The notes beneath the pieces are model-generated. The model had not been told where the DNA came from. It saw only the letters and a program-made list of their open reading frames with translations, and searched no databases. Positions 11,909 to 24,330 of a DNA stretch of 64,000 nucleotides are shown piece by piece. Source of the DNA: Eumeta japonica (taxonomy: Eukaryota; Arthropoda; Insecta; Lepidoptera; Psychidae); contig BGZK01001294.1 of the NCBI GenBank assembly GCA_005406025.1, positions 110,751 through 174,750 on the forward strand, given 5' to 3'. The number at the start of each line of letters is the position of its first letter. Within the stretch, counting starts at the first letter, position 1. The translations under genes and the position numbers were made by a program.

Positions 11909-13409
11909 TAGGATTTTACCTAGCACATTTTTTTGCTACAGTCAAGATGAACATAGTACTGTTTTACCACAGTAAAAAAGTAATTTGATTTTGCACGATA
12001 TCTTACTTTCAGACGTCTTCTGTAACGCACTATTGTTTTGTACTATAATATTTCGTAATATTTTTCAAATGAAATTATAATCTCAAATGTCTTTCCTGTC
12101 ATGAACTAGTTTATTTCATTACACGACAGTGAAATAAGCACGCCTACAGCAATAATAATAAGTAAATTATACGAACAAATTAACAAGCTTTTACACAGAA
12201 AATACTTGGTGCTCCCAAAAATCTAGATAGACAAATTACTTAGACGTATACAAGAACGTTATCGAAGCAAGAACAAATGCCAGAATCACAGAAAGTCGAG
12301 GCGGAGATAAGGCAAAAACCGCAACCTTTTATAATCGCATCATCAGACTCGGAATTGTTCCCTTAATTATTGATAGAATTAAACTTTTATCAAAACTTCA
12401 AGAGCAGAAGCCAAAAATTATTTCAAAGCTACGAAACCCTTCATAATGCCTGTGAAAATATTAAAACAAAGGAAAGGTGGCCGCCCCCCTCGCCTTCAGG
12501 GGACAAAGTTCGCTCCTTGGATCTATACAGAGCGGTTAAGGCTATAATAAGATTGGATAATTATCGCAAATACTTGCGATATATTCGTCGATATATAAAA
12601 AAATTAAGAAATGGACAGATTTAAAATAAAAAAAAACTCTTTTTTGAGTTGCAAATTTTGCTATTCTAATACAGATATTCTAGTGTAGTTTCAATACTGT
12701 GAATGATATTTGACGAAGAAAGAAACCGAAGTTTCGTTTTTTCAGTAAATAAATATTTGAAATCATACAATCGATCTTTGGCGTAAGCTCAGTAGGGATT
12801 GCATAAATTGTGCTATATTTGTGATGTTCCATTTTTGATACCAAAATGACGTTATGTAGTGTTAAGTCTAGACGCTACACGTCATTTCTATGTGAATACC
12901 CTTTCCTTACGAACCGTTTTTGAAATGCAGATATTTAATAAAGCTTTTCTGATATATTTAATCACGGATGCGCGATACCTGGCCATGGTCTCCCATTTTA
13001 TGACACTAAATATGAAATCGGTTTTCCTGCAAATTGACATTTTTTACTAAAATTGAGATTTAAGCTCCAATTTTTGGGTTTTGACCGAAATTATTAATCT
13101 AATTCACATATTTAGATTAAAATAGTTTGCATCATGACTAATATGATGCTGCTATTAAGATAATTACAGTTATGATGGCCTAATCGATAAATGACTGCGG
13201 ACCTTGCTCGGAGACTTCAGTAGAGTTTCTTAAGAACCAGGTTTAAAATGAACAAGGGCTAAAAGAAAATTATTTAAAATACCCATGTTGTATCCACTTC
13301 AGTGATAAATCAAAACTCCCTCATCTAAGTTGTAGTCGTAAATATCTACTCGGGAAAGACGGTTCAATCAGACAAATACAACTTCCATAAAAAAATACTA
13401 ACGTTTGCC
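11909..13409. other. Non-genic DNA
   Basis: An 84-codon plus-strand frame at 12370..12624 is open but shows no known motif and has no start or splice context, so it is not called. Nothing else was seen. Confidence 0.5.
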
Positions 13410-13575
13410 TACGTCTTCGATATCTGTTAATCCTTTCGAATCAATACTCAGTTCGTTGGATGAGGATTCGTAGTGGAAAAACAGATAAGAAGTTAACTCT
13501 TGTTAAAGGCAAGCGTTTATTTATTAATTTCTGCGAATTAACACTTCACACAATAGAATATTCCATAAAGAGGTT
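13410..13575 (+). repeat. Repeat family C, copy 1 (3' half)
   Basis: TTCGATATCTGTTAATCC, GGATGAGGATTCGTAGTGG and a GGCAAGCGTTTATT end follow the order seen in the full copy at 37.6-38.1 kb. The 5' half is absent. Confidence 0.7.
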
Positions 13576-13883
13576 ACATGAAAAACTTATCTCAGACTCT
13601 TGAAATAGAGGAGATATCTTCAAATCCATTGTATTTTTTTTGCCTCAAGACGAAACTCTCTGAAAAGCCCGTGTCGCTAGTGACGACATATTGATGTCAG
13701 ATGCGGTCTCTTAGTGTCGGTTTCATAAATAAGCTCAGAGTCAATGGAAAATGAATAAATCCAAAGAAAAATAAGATTAATCGACAAAGTTCATAGGATT
13801 AATAAGTTGGAGTGGCACTGATGACTCGGTTCTATAGGCGATGTGGCCTTCCTATTCTTTGTTTTATGCAATTTTTGAAGAGC

Positions 13884-14185
13884 TGATTAGCGTGCGGGCC
13901 ACCAGGAAGTAGATGGCTACTGCCGCCCATGGGCACTCATAACCTCAGAGAAATCACCAGAAGGTTGGGACGAACTGCTGTGAGGAATTAGGATATATAA
14001 TGGACGGGGATCGGGCTGATGGAGCAGAAAAAAAAGGGAGTGGGCCACCGGAATTTTCACTCCTTTGACGTAATGCAACAGTGGAAGCTGCTACTTCACG
14101 TCCGTATTCTGTGAGAGTGTGATCGAACGAGCCTTTTTTATTCTGCTGCAGCCAAGTTGTCCACTGTATGGCCCTACCGCAGTCA
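13884..14185 (+). repeat. Repeat family A, copy 3 (near full length)
   Basis: GCGTGCGGGCCACC, CTGCCGCCCATGGGCACTC, GGGCCACCGGAATTTTCACTC and TTCACGTCCGTATTCTGTGA occur in order, ending near GTATGGCCCTACCGC. With copy 4 this defines a unit of about 270-300 bp. An 81-codon minus-strand frame inside it is not a gene. Confidence 0.8.
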
Positions 14186-15239
14186 TGCAACGCAATCATA
14201 CATAGTCAGTTATTTTACTGCTTTTATAATTATCGTCAAGATATGACCATATTATAAATTCAGCCTATAGGAACTGAAATTGATTAGTGACTCTCGTATG
14301 TATTTTCATTCTCTCTGGTTTTACAAATTTAAAGTGCCAACTACTTGAAAGTTGTGATAAAATACAAGAGAAATAAGAGCAAAAGCTGTATACCTATTAT
14401 AATTTAAAGTTGCCTTGAAATAAATGTATGTGTTTAAAGGTTACACAATTCTCTATTTTTTTTAAGTTTTCTCAGACGAATGTTGTACAAAAAATGTTTG
14501 TCATGATATTTCATTGTCAGTCTGGTGCGTCAGTTTTTATAGCGGTTAAATTACATCCTTATAAGTTTATCTGGTGAAATTTGTACCGTTATGAAAGTGT
14601 AGCTATATATCATCACGTCGCTATTAGTTTGGTTTTTATTGGGTCTCAGACGTGATTTTAGTTCGCGTCTTATATTTGAGATGCGATATTGAAATCCAGC
14701 AATTCCTTTTTGTATGCTCCGTGTAATATTCTTATATGAAATTGATGCTACTGAGTAGTCTTAACGGGTGTGGTTTAGATCTGATAAAAACTTAAGATTC
14801 ATTGTTAGTTTTCGTCTCTAGTGTAGGTTTTCAGTAACTCCTGTAATTATGTGTCAACAAATAAGATTATTCGGTCACAATCGTACCTATCATCACCGTG
14901 AAGTCATCGTATGAAAGAACCATAAGAATCGAGTGCATGATCTTCTTCTTCTACAAAGTAAGTTGAACACGGTCACTGCAAGCGACGAACCCATATTGCT
15001 CACGTCAATAGAAATACTTTTAAAACGATTTTCCAATAGTGTCCCTTCGGTTATATTTAAAAGTTTATAATGCGAAATGTGATGAATAGCGTTTTTACAT
15101 GAAATCCCAGAAATAACCTTATCGCCACTTGCATGGCCCATATTGGTGTCATGTTTTATCGGTTCCGATGACGTTACGATTGCGGTCAACTACACATCAC
15201 CTATATCCTCAACACAACATTACCTCCTACTCGTTTCAC
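14186..15239. other. AT-rich non-genic DNA
   Basis: A 98-codon minus-strand frame at 14893..15189 has no recognisable motif and is not called. Confidence 0.5.
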
Positions 15240-15560
15240 CGAATCCAGCCGTGAAAGATCAAAGCGACAGCAGAATTCCCCACATAAAACGGCCGTGGAT
15301 GCGCGTCCGCGGCGATAAGGGGACGGTGTCCTCTCGTAATATTAACAGCCCCATATAAATAAAAGGCGAAATCGTCGAAGCAGCGAGGCCGCGGGTGGTG
15401 ATTAATACTACGCATCTCCCCGAGACGCGGACGGTTTAATCGCTGGCTGGCAACATTTTTACCCAATTTTGCCCTCCTCCCAACTCAGCGTTACCCCCGC
15501 CTGCCCCTTCCGAGCCCTCCCCATCCTCCCCTTTCCTATCTCACCCCTTTCTTTTCCTCA
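15240..15560. promoter_or_regulatory. G+C-rich island 2, candidate regulatory DNA
   Basis: A G+C-rich block enclosing GATAAGG (GATA-type), TAATATTAACAG and CCATATAAATAAAAGGCG (15351..15368). The last contains a TATAAATA core and recurs at 21110. Overlapping frames are open on both strands, which argues against a single coding exon. Confidence 0.4.
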
Positions 15561-17419
15561 AGATAAATTATCCCGCGATCAGGATAAGAGTGTAGGTTCA
15601 AATTGCTGTCTTTAAAATTCAAGGCTCCGCCGTCTAAATATTTATGTGGATATTTCGCTGGGTTATTGTGTCCGGGGCGCGTCCCTAAGCGTTCCGATTG
15701 TTCTTTCCGCCGAGGCCGTTTGTTATACTTTAGTTGGAGGTACGAGAATTCGACGTTTCTTACCAATTCTTATAATTACAAATGCCTCCCTGAGAGCTTG
15801 CGACGATCCGTTTCGAGATGTCTTCGCGTTCTGCGCGTACGCGTCGCTCACTCGATAAGGTAGTACAGTATGCCAAATTTGTGGCTATTACAATCCGTAG
15901 CGACAGTATTCAAATTGAAACTTGTTGTTTGGGCAACTTCTTAGTTTAGCCGTAGGTCAGCTATTAATCGAGGTGCACATCGCCATAATTTATTGTTTTG
16001 AAAAGAAATTAAATTTATTATCTGAATGAGTTTCGTTACGATAAACATGATTACGTTTAGAACTCTAATTTATAGAGGATATTAATTGTGTAACGAATTT
16101 GAGTACTTACGAAACACCAAAGCCACTTAATTTAGAATATATAAAAAAATTTGAGTTAAAGCAAACAAATTTTCTTTCTTAACACCATGTGTTAGTTTGG
16201 TAGAATTTAAAAGTGAAAATGAATTTTTGACTTAAAAATACTAAGCCTTCGCTTTTACAATGGTTTAATAATGCAAGTGGTTCGATTAAAATATTTTAAT
16301 TTATAAGAATTAATGTGATAGTTACCCGTAATTAATTATTATACTCATAGAGCTATTTTCAAATGTAACTTGCTTTTCTTTATCGATACGGAACCTTGGA
16401 CACAAGAGTTCAACACTACCTTGGCAGGATTAAAATGAGTAACACTAATAAAAACAATAGGGAAAAAAATATTTATGCATGTGATTGTTTAAAGCCCCTG
16501 GCTAGAATAAAAGTAAGAAAAAAAATTCGTTCATTTGTCGAAATTTATCTTTTTTTTTTACGAGGTTCACGGCACCCTTTTTAAACCGACCCTTGCCACA
16601 ACTATACTGAAAATTTATTGATGATTCGTGATACCTAAATTATTATTACATATCAACATCTGCACTCAGGCGCACATAATTCGAATCTTAGTACTCGGGT
16701 GACTGAGATTCGCTTGACGTCTTTATAGCTTGCAGTGGGAATGTAATGACTTCCCGCGTGAAAGGTCATTTAAATTCGTCTCCAATAATAGACATTTAGA
16801 TATGCAAATCTCATCAAAATTAAAAATAGAAAAATTAGACACATAAGCAAATATTTATGAATACTTTGCAAATCTCATTACATTTTACATTTAAGAAGTG
16901 AAGTCGGTTAAAAGTAAAATTCAAGAATGTAATAATATTGTGTACTATTTTTAAAATAATCGACCAGCTGTTTTATAGAAATCATATGATTGCCTTAAAA
17001 CGGCTTTGCGACAGAGATTTCTACTTTATAGCTATTAAGTTTTTAAAGTTGTTGATTTTCACTTGACACTCACTATTTGACGGAAAATAAAAAGCAGCTA
17101 TTTACTTACCAACGTAGTAACTTTGGTAGTTAATACCTCACAGGAATCATGCATATTTTTCAAGTTACAAAATAGTCTACCCCACGTCTCGGTCTATGTA
17201 ATAAAATAGCTACGACTAAACAATCATGTCGATCTGTTGTTCTGCTTCTGCGTGAAAGACGGACGAACCAACAAATGCACGTTGAGTCTTTTATATCAGT
17301 TGGATATAAGTCAAGTGGTGGTGGTCTAATTCTTCATCGGCTTTGGACTAGAAGGCATCGATTTCGATTCTAACTACGATCGAATTGAGTAATGAATTCT
17401 TAAGTCGAATTATACCATT
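15561..17419. other. Non-genic DNA
   Basis: Mixed composition to about 15860, then AT-rich. Several 60-86 codon frames overlap on both strands, and none carries a motif. Confidence 0.5.
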
Positions 17420-18180
17420 GGTTTCGTGCCTCGCGGCGCACATTAAGCCGTCGGCCGCAGACGTTGTTATCGCATTGACGACGACGGTCGCCGGCAGGCC
17501 TTACCCAGGGCGGAGGGGCGCTCCTCAATTCGGAACGAAAAGACTGTGGAAGGTCGTGTCTTAACAGTGCTGTTGTTGACATCGTTATCATTCATTGCGT
17601 GGATCGTAATCAGCCGTTCGTGCCGGCGCCAGACCAGACGTGTGCGTCTGTAGCATCGAACATCGAGGCCTCTTTCATTTTCTTATCGGAAAGTAAATGT
17701 TAGATCAAACGAACTGAATTATGCCCTGTACCGTTAGGCGCCGCAGGAACGAAAAATCACTCGTGGTGCTCTATGAAGAAGTTCATTGTGGAAAGGATAC
17801 CGTTTGGTCGGCGGTTGACAGTAGACTATTTTTAAAACTTAAGCGAGGACAAGCGGAAGCGAAGATTGCATAGACAAATTGACTAATCTAGAATATAGAC
17901 AATTTATGTTTAATTTAAGTTTCCACAAAGCGGGCGAATGAAACTCATTCGCGTGCGATTCGACTACGCAATTATCGTTCCGACGACTCGAAAGTCACTT
18001 GCAAGAAATTTCAAGGGGCCGTTAGGAAGTGTTGAAAAAACCGTCCGCCAATCGTCGGCGCTCGAGTGAGGCGCGCTTGTTTGCTCGCACTCACCTCGTC
18101 ACTCGGAGCTCGTGCGCCGCATGCCGATGGCGGATGTTCGACAGGAGACAAGAGCCCGAATTCACCGATGGGCAAATGCA
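17420..18180. promoter_or_regulatory. G+C-rich island 3
   Basis: Two G+C-rich sub-blocks (17420..17660 and 18020..18180). On the minus strand a good donor, GACGAG|GTGAGTGCG (GTGAGT is the complement of 18089..18094), follows a short open frame, so an untranslated or short coding first exon is possible. Otherwise it could be regulatory DNA. Confidence 0.3.
17721..17873 (+). CDS. Small ORF of 50 codons, unassigned
   Basis: An ATG-initiated frame whose middle (NEKSLVVLYEEVHCGKDTVW) has a protein-like composition without low complexity, ending in a lysine/arginine-rich tail at a TAG. No homologue is recognised and no promoter or splice signal frames it. It is listed only because it is more protein-like than the other short frames here. 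Confidence 0.12.
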   Translation: MPCTVRRRRNEKSLVVLYEEVHCGKDTVWSAVDSRLFLKLKRGQAEAKIA

Positions 18181-19343
18181 AGAAAGTCTGAATAATAAAT
18201 ATCATTATTACATTATTACTACAAACACTGCTACAAATGTAGCAGAATTTCTAGCATGATGTTAAAAGTGTTTGTAAGAAATTACGAAGTTATCTACTGT
18301 ATTTGTGGAATAAATGTGATTCGTATTTAATATGTGCAACTACATTAGCGCCGTCTAGCGTCCGCAATCGCAACTTTTTGCCAATTATCCAATATTTATA
18401 AAAACATTATTAGTTATTTATTATCATTATTAATATATAATTTTGTTGTACAACACAACTACTACAAGTAAACATCGACAGTATCTTTTTGTTTCGTTTC
18501 GTTTTTGATAATGAAAACGATTATGTATTATTGCAGTTTTCGCTATAGTCATGACATTTTAAGTATTTGCACTTTGATGTACAATCGTTTTCATTTCGTC
18601 AAACAATGACAATTGTCTGCCTACGTCTTTGGCAAAAACATAATCGGCTGTACGAATTTCATATTCAACCGGATGTCGTTATTTCTTCCATCGGACACAT
18701 CAATTTGAAAGAAATAATCTCTTCTCGAATAATAACGAGGATAGTGTTTGCTTTAGACCTCTTTGTGGAATGGAGTATCAAATAATACAAAGATCTCTAT
18801 TGTTGCTGAAACAATTATGGTAAATATTAATTATATACATAATATTTTACTTGAAATTGAGCGAAAAAGCTTTACATTGTGCCTCGCGTACCGAATATAT
18901 AAAATATTTTACTTATTCAAAGAAAATTTACTATAGGAAAAGATGAAATTTTGTAAAATTCATCAAAATATCCTTGAAGAAAAAATTCTTTGAAGAAAAA
19001 ATATCCTTGAAGAAAAAATTTCTCTGTGGAAATAATATGTCTCAACATTTATGTCTTTATGAATATATCTCAAATAATTATTCACTTTTTGTTTATGCAT
19101 TATTTTTAATTTGCTAATAATAAATATAGGGCCTCATTGCGATAATACTGATAGTTTTACTGAAGCCTCACACATCATTTATCTATAATCTTTTCATGTA
19201 TAATCTTCCTATTTCTTCCACAACGTATGCTGCGACCGAGTGAAATTTCCTCACCACATACTTTGCACGTAGCGAATAAACGTGTTTAGAAATGTCCTTT
19301 TTATAACATTAAATTGGTAGCATTAGTGACATATTTAAAAAAA
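18181..19343. other. AT-rich non-genic DNA
   Basis: Contains only a small tandem repeat at 18968..19022. No gene is supported. Confidence 0.55.
18968..19022. repeat. Short imperfect tandem repeat
   Basis: Three successive units of about 16-19 bp based on CCTTGAAGAAAAAATT. Confidence 0.8.
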
Positions 19344-19758
19344 AAATTTGGTTGCCTGTAAAGTCGGTATACGGGCGAAAGTTTTACGTGACAACGACTT
19401 TGAATGGTAAAATCATTTTAATGTGAATATTCATTCGTATAGTAGGAAGAAGGATGAAATAATAGTAACAATTTAAAACATTTATTTATACAAAGAATTA
19501 TATTTAAAACATTAATTTATACAAAGAATCTCGCACTGAATTTCATATTAACAAAATTTTATTTTTACCTTTACACATACATACGTATTTATATACAAAT
19601 ATATACAATAAGCAATACATTTGCAAGGTGGCGCGCGGCAGACCGATCATAGTTGAGTGAGAGAGACGGGCAGCGGCCTCTCTCGTTCGGTGACTCATCG
19701 TTACGTTACCGAGCGTTACACGTGACTCCCAGCCGCAACCTAATTTAAGACGTTGTCA
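19344..19758 (+). mobile_element. Interspersed repeat family E, copy 1
   Basis: A unit of about 415 bp, closely matched in inverted orientation at 44848..45276. It starts AATTTGGTTGCCTGTAAAGT and ends near GCAACCTAATTTAAGACG, so the ends share a short inverted AAATTWGGTTGC motif. Inside is a 26-bp direct duplication (TTTAAAACATTTATTTATAC / TTTAAAACATTAATTTATAC). It has no coding capacity. It could be a non-autonomous DNA element or a solo LTR; a TATATAAATA and an AATAAA on the minus strand would suit an LTR, but no TG...CA plus target duplication is clear. Confidence 0.75.
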
Positions 19759-19769
19759 CGTCGTGTACC

Positions 19770-19850
19770 ATGCAGATTGTACCGTGTGGGAATCTATAGT
19801 ATCTGTCTACCCTTTTGGGAAATAGGCTTGAGTGTATCTTACGTTATATT
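19770..19850 (+). mobile_element. LINE 3' end, family B copy 1
   Basis: Translates as DCTVWESIVSVYPFGK and then a stop, the C-terminus of the LINE family seen at 26.1, 38.4 and 54 kb. It is followed by a (TTA)n-type tail. The copy is severely 5'-truncated and starts a few bases after family E copy 1. Confidence 0.7.
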
Positions 19851-20549
19851 ATTATTACTACTTAAAATCTTCAAAGGATGAACAAACACACAATCAAAAG
19901 TACTTGGTAATGATTATGTTATTGCATTTAATTTTACTACGCAATATGAAATAGTTACATGTAATACTTTTACTAAAACCGCATTTTCAAATTTTTCATC
20001 AAAAAAACCGCTCATAATTTATGACAGTACCTTTTTTGTTTTCAGTATCTTAATTTATGAAACTTGTTATACAAATATCTTTTTTCGTTTATGGAAATTA
20101 TATACAAAAATAGACTTAGCTTATCATAGGCGTAAGTGTGGGGCAGAACAGGGCAGTTGACCCCCCGGAAATTGTATGTTCTACAATATATTACGCTCTG
20201 TTTACACGACCTAAAACAATCACTAGCCCCCTCCACGCCACAAAAAGGCCACCCGCTGGTCACGCCCGTGGAGCTTATTATTGAATCCATACAAATATTG
20301 ATACGGAAAACGTATCATATGAAATGTAAAATATTTTCGTATAATATTTTTGTAGCCTTAGTCGAAACTACCATTTTTCAAAGGAAAGAAAATTAGAATT
20401 AAATTACCTTGTGAAATGACGGATGAAAACGACACAATACAAACATGTATTATAATCTAAAACTGCTATTTCATGTGTTTGAATAACGCAAAATGTAAAG
20501 ATATATTTAACAACTAGATGTGAATCATTCCCTCGTTGCTTACATAAAT
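19851..20549. other. Non-genic DNA with a possible repeat at 20130..20290
   Basis: The block at 20130..20290 (GGCGTAAGTGTGGGGCAGA at one end, CCCGCTGGTCACGCCCGTGG at the other) differs in composition from its flanks and reads like an inserted repeat. Family unknown. Confidence 0.4.
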
Positions 20550-21300
20550 GTAGGCGGCACAGCCTTAACACCAAACATCGCTGGCGTTGGCGATTCCGCT
20601 GAGCAAAGGGTTTAGCGGTTCGTTAAAAAGTGCAAAACGTAGCGGGTTCTCAATTCGATCAGGAGGAACAAAATAGCAACATGTCTATAAATTAGTCTCA
20701 ATCACACGTCGTAAGTATAGTTTGTCGTGTCGGGCGTTCGGGCATATCTTAATGGCTATGTCGTTATCATCGTTGTCGTTGAACGATCATACGGGTGAAG
20801 CCGCCGGCTGTGCTAGTATTAATTAGAAGCGAACAAGACATTTAAAAAAAAAAGGGCAGAAATCTCTGTAGGGACATCAAGACACATCTGCATGTTCTAA
20901 TGAGGCGGCCGACGTAATTACGTGGGACACGGAAAAATCCAATTCGACCCCTCTACCCTCCCGTCGCGCGCACTTCGCCCCACCTAATTCCGCACACACA
21001 GAGAGGTTCACAAACACACACCCCGAAGGAATCATCTTTCATTCCCTCATCCTAATTCAGGACGAAATTTTTCCCGGAATCCGCGCGCGGCGCGGCGAGA
21101 TCGCGGCCGCCATATAAATTAAGGGCGCCCCGTTAGGATATGAGTGTGTTGGTATTCTAAAGTCTTAAAAATGAGAGGACAGAGGAATCCTTAAAAGGGT
21201 AGGTTCTTAAGTGGGGAGCGTCTTGCCCCCTCCCCGCGCCGCCCGCGCCCCCCGCCGGGCACCGGGGCGCGCGCAAACGCGTTTCGCGCTTAACTGCTTC
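20550..21300. promoter_or_regulatory. G+C-rich island 4, candidate regulatory DNA
   Basis: The densest part (20930..21290) includes CGCGCGCGGCGCGGCGAG, then GCCATATAAATTAAGGGCG (the island-2 motif; core 21110..21127) and a CCGCGCCGCCCGCGCCCC tract. No frame of note is open through it. This is the clearest candidate for a promoter or enhancer by composition, but no start site can be fixed. Confidence 0.4.
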
Positions 21301-21779
21301 GGTATTGTTCGTTGTTCTGGTTCAATATTCAATATAAGATGAAAGTGTTTTGATTTGTTTGCTTATTTTTATTTTTCAAAGCATGAGTTTCGGAAATTAT
21401 CTTGCCTTGTTAATGAGTGCATATAATGTTAAATTTGTACATTGATAACGAGAAATACATTAAAAGCGGTAAAAAGGATTGCATCGCTTATTTTTTTAAT
21501 TTATCATTCCAAAAAAAAAAAAACCTTTTATTACTTAACGCTATGCGTACAAAAGTGCAAATCGAAATAGAAAGCGCGAACAAAAGACCACACACAAGCA
21601 ATAAATGTAAAGTCTGAAAATATTAAACTTTCATTTTAATACGTTCATATAAGACTCTCGCTTTTAATTTGTGTGATGCAAAAGTCACCCTCCGTGCTTT
21701 CGAATGCAGCGAAATGAAATATAAGAACATTTTCTGAAAGATAAAGAAAAAGTAATTAAGCCGAGCAAGAAAGGGAGGT
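21301..21779. other. AT-rich non-genic DNA
   Basis: No supported feature. Confidence 0.55.
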
Positions 21780-22400
21780 CGCACAAAACACGCACGGGGG
21801 CTGATTTTTCTTAGCACGTCCTGCGGGGCGAGAAGACGACCGGGGAGGATGGCCGCCGAGGACGGAGGGTGAGGGGGCGGTGAATTTTAAATGGGAGGGG
21901 TACGCAGACCGGGCCTATGCCTTAATATATATTAATGTGTGGGTAATGAAACAGCGCTCGCATATTAAACGTTCGGAGGCCTCACCGAATTCCCTAATAC
22001 TATTTCGATTCTGAGTTCTGTGGCAGTCACATGGTTCGTTTCGAAGAGCTTAAGTTCGTCTGCAAATCATTACGTACACCGCAGCGATGTATGTGGGTAT
22101 ACGGGTATTGTAGTAAAACAAGTAAATTTATTCCACGTCCAATCCATTTCGTGCGGCCGGGAGAAATCGCCGACCTTCGTGTACAGTACAACGCGCGAAA
22201 CTCTGCCGCTGTGAAGTTAGCCACGGAAGCGTCGCAAGGACGTAAAAATGGCACGCGGGAGAAAAGAAGGAAGCGTCGGGGAGCGTTAAACTTGCGCATT
22301 ACATCAATCGCAGGCGATTCAAAGCGGCAGAGTTTCGTGAGTTGTACTGTAAATCTGATATCTCCGCGGCGACAGAAGAAGAATAACACAAACTTTTAGA
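21780..22400. promoter_or_regulatory. G+C-rich island 5 with an inverted 28-mer
   Basis: A G+C-rich block (21780..21920) followed by mixed DNA in which frames of 122 and 120 codons lie on opposite strands over the same 360 bp. At least one must be spurious, and neither carries a motif. ACAGTACAACGCGCGAAACT... at 22183..22210 recurs inverted at 22322..22349 with 26 of 28 matches. Confidence 0.35.
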
Positions 22401-23030
22401 ATTTAAGCTCATCAGAATAGTGTTGGCGTGTGCCCGGGTCTTAGATGATGTTCCGAGTCTGATGATGTAGACGGAATTGCATTGGCTCCTCGAACTTGGG
22501 TTCGCGCGATGTGTTTCAACAACAATTTCAGTCAAAAGAAAATACCCAGCGTTTGAAGACAGGCTCAAAAGAAATAAATTAAGTAAAATGAAATACGCAA
22601 TTTACTATGGAACACAGGCATACTTAATTTTGACAGTGTTGGTTTAAAACATTTAAACGTTTAAAACATTAAAAAATTTGGACAATAAATAATCACTTTA
22701 TTAAATCTTTCATTTCAAATATCCCATTTAGTTGTATGATTTTTGTGCTTTTTTTTATTTCATTATTCGAAAGACCATTTTATATATTTTTTAGTTATTG
22801 GTATAATAATATAAATTCCTGACATTACAATTAAACATAAAATATAATATTAATTAAATGAGGTTTCAAAATATTGAAAACTTAAAACACAATCACAATC
22901 GGAAGCTGCAGTGATTCTGCGGCGAACTGATTGTAATATTAGTCGCTTATTACCGCTTTCATAAATGGGAAATCTTCTTTAGGATTCTCCAGAGTAGGTT
23001 TGCTTGATTCGCTCCAATAAAAAATAAAAA
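22401..23030. other. AT-rich non-genic DNA
   Basis: Only a short direct duplication of GTTTAAAACATT near 22640..22675. No gene. Confidence 0.55.
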
Positions 23031-23798
23031 AAACCGGCCAAGAGCATGTCGGACCAAGCTCAATGTAGGGTTCCGAAGCCGTCATTACAAAGAAATGTAT
23101 TATAGACGAAAAAACTAGGATGTTATATTTTTTTCCATGTTTCCCGCACATAATACGTATAAGCACTTTAGTCACCTATAACCAGAGAAAGAAGTAAGTG
23201 TGTCGACTGTTACTCTTAAAATAGTGTAGACTAAAAAGCACCAGCAAAAGAGCGTACTTTCATAATACTTACGTCCTTTTGTTGAGAAGCGTAGTTTTTT
23301 AGGCAATAACTCCAAAACAGCATTTCCGATCACCTTCAAAATAATTTTCGTTGAAAGTATTCATTAAGCGTTATCTTTGCAAATTTTTTCATGTTTTTTG
23401 GACATACGGCTTAATAACTAAGACACAATTTATGCTAATTTCAGAGCGATTGTTTTCGAAAATATTCACTTTAGCAAAAGAATTACTTAGAAACCTTAAC
23501 GTGTTTTCCAAAGAACTGTCGAAATATGTGTCATATTTTAAAGTCTACTGAAAAAAAATTATTTAGCTTTTTTTACATGTATAGAGTGCCTCCCTTAGAA
23601 ATATTTATTTTTGTGATTTAACTACTAAACTAAATAGTGGCTCAAACAAGACATCTATAATATGAATTTCATCAATATATGTCTTGTAGTTTTTGAATAA
23701 ATACCTGTGATATACGGAAATACGGATGGACGGACAAATGAACATAATGAAATTATAAGGGTTCCCTTTTTGCTATTTTGGCTCGGAACCCTTAAAAT
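23031..23798 (+). mobile_element. Repeat family D, copy 1 (full length)
   Basis: It starts AAACCGGCCAAGAGCATGTC with TAGGGTTCCGAAGCC nearby. It ends GGATGGACGGACAAATGAAC, then a TAAGGGTTCCCTTT block and GGCTCGGAACCCTTAAAA. I recognise this start/end pair from many lepidopteran sequences. The element is non-coding, about 770 bp, and its transposition class is unknown to me. Confidence 0.7.
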
Positions 23799-24066
23799 TG
23801 CAATAGACAGAAATATAAGAGAAACGTGTGAACAAACTATCTATAAAAATATTAAATGTAGATACTCGTACGCAACAAGATAATTATACGTGTATCATTA
23901 TTTTTGTTAATTCAATTTGTTTTTTTTTTAAGTATTACAAAAGTCTAAGCGACTTTTAACAAGTTTCGTAATAGTTTGAGGAAGGAATTGGAGATTGAAT
24001 TAGTTTTCACATTAATTTTAAAACCAATTGAATAAGTAGAAGTGCTTTATTATGTATTTCTAGAAG

Positions 24067-24330
24067 CAAACGAGCTTGCGGGCCATTAGACACATGGACA
24101 TCGCCGCCCATGGACACTCAACTCTGAGGGTGGATTGTTGACGTCAGTTCGTTGTTAACATTTTGGGTAGGAATAGGTCGCCTTATGGAGAGGGGATTGA
24201 TAGAGAAATAATGGCGGGAAGAAGAGAGCGGAGTCGGCCACCGGAGCTCTCAGTCACTGACCGACGAATCCAGCCGGCTCATTTTCGAGCTGCATCAAAG
24301 TTGGCCATGGTACGGTTCTACGACTCGATA
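24067..24330 (+). repeat. Repeat family A, copy 4 (near full length)
   Basis: CAAACGAGCTTGCGGGCC, ATCGCCGCCCATGGACACTC, CGGCCACCGGAGCTCTCAG and GTTGGCCATGGTACGG occur in order. It is the best-preserved copy of the family here. Confidence 0.82.

Noticed and set aside
22027..22399. 122-codon plus frame and 120-codon minus frame
   Set aside because: Mutually overlapping, basic, motif-free and linked to an inverted 28-mer; no evidence for coding.
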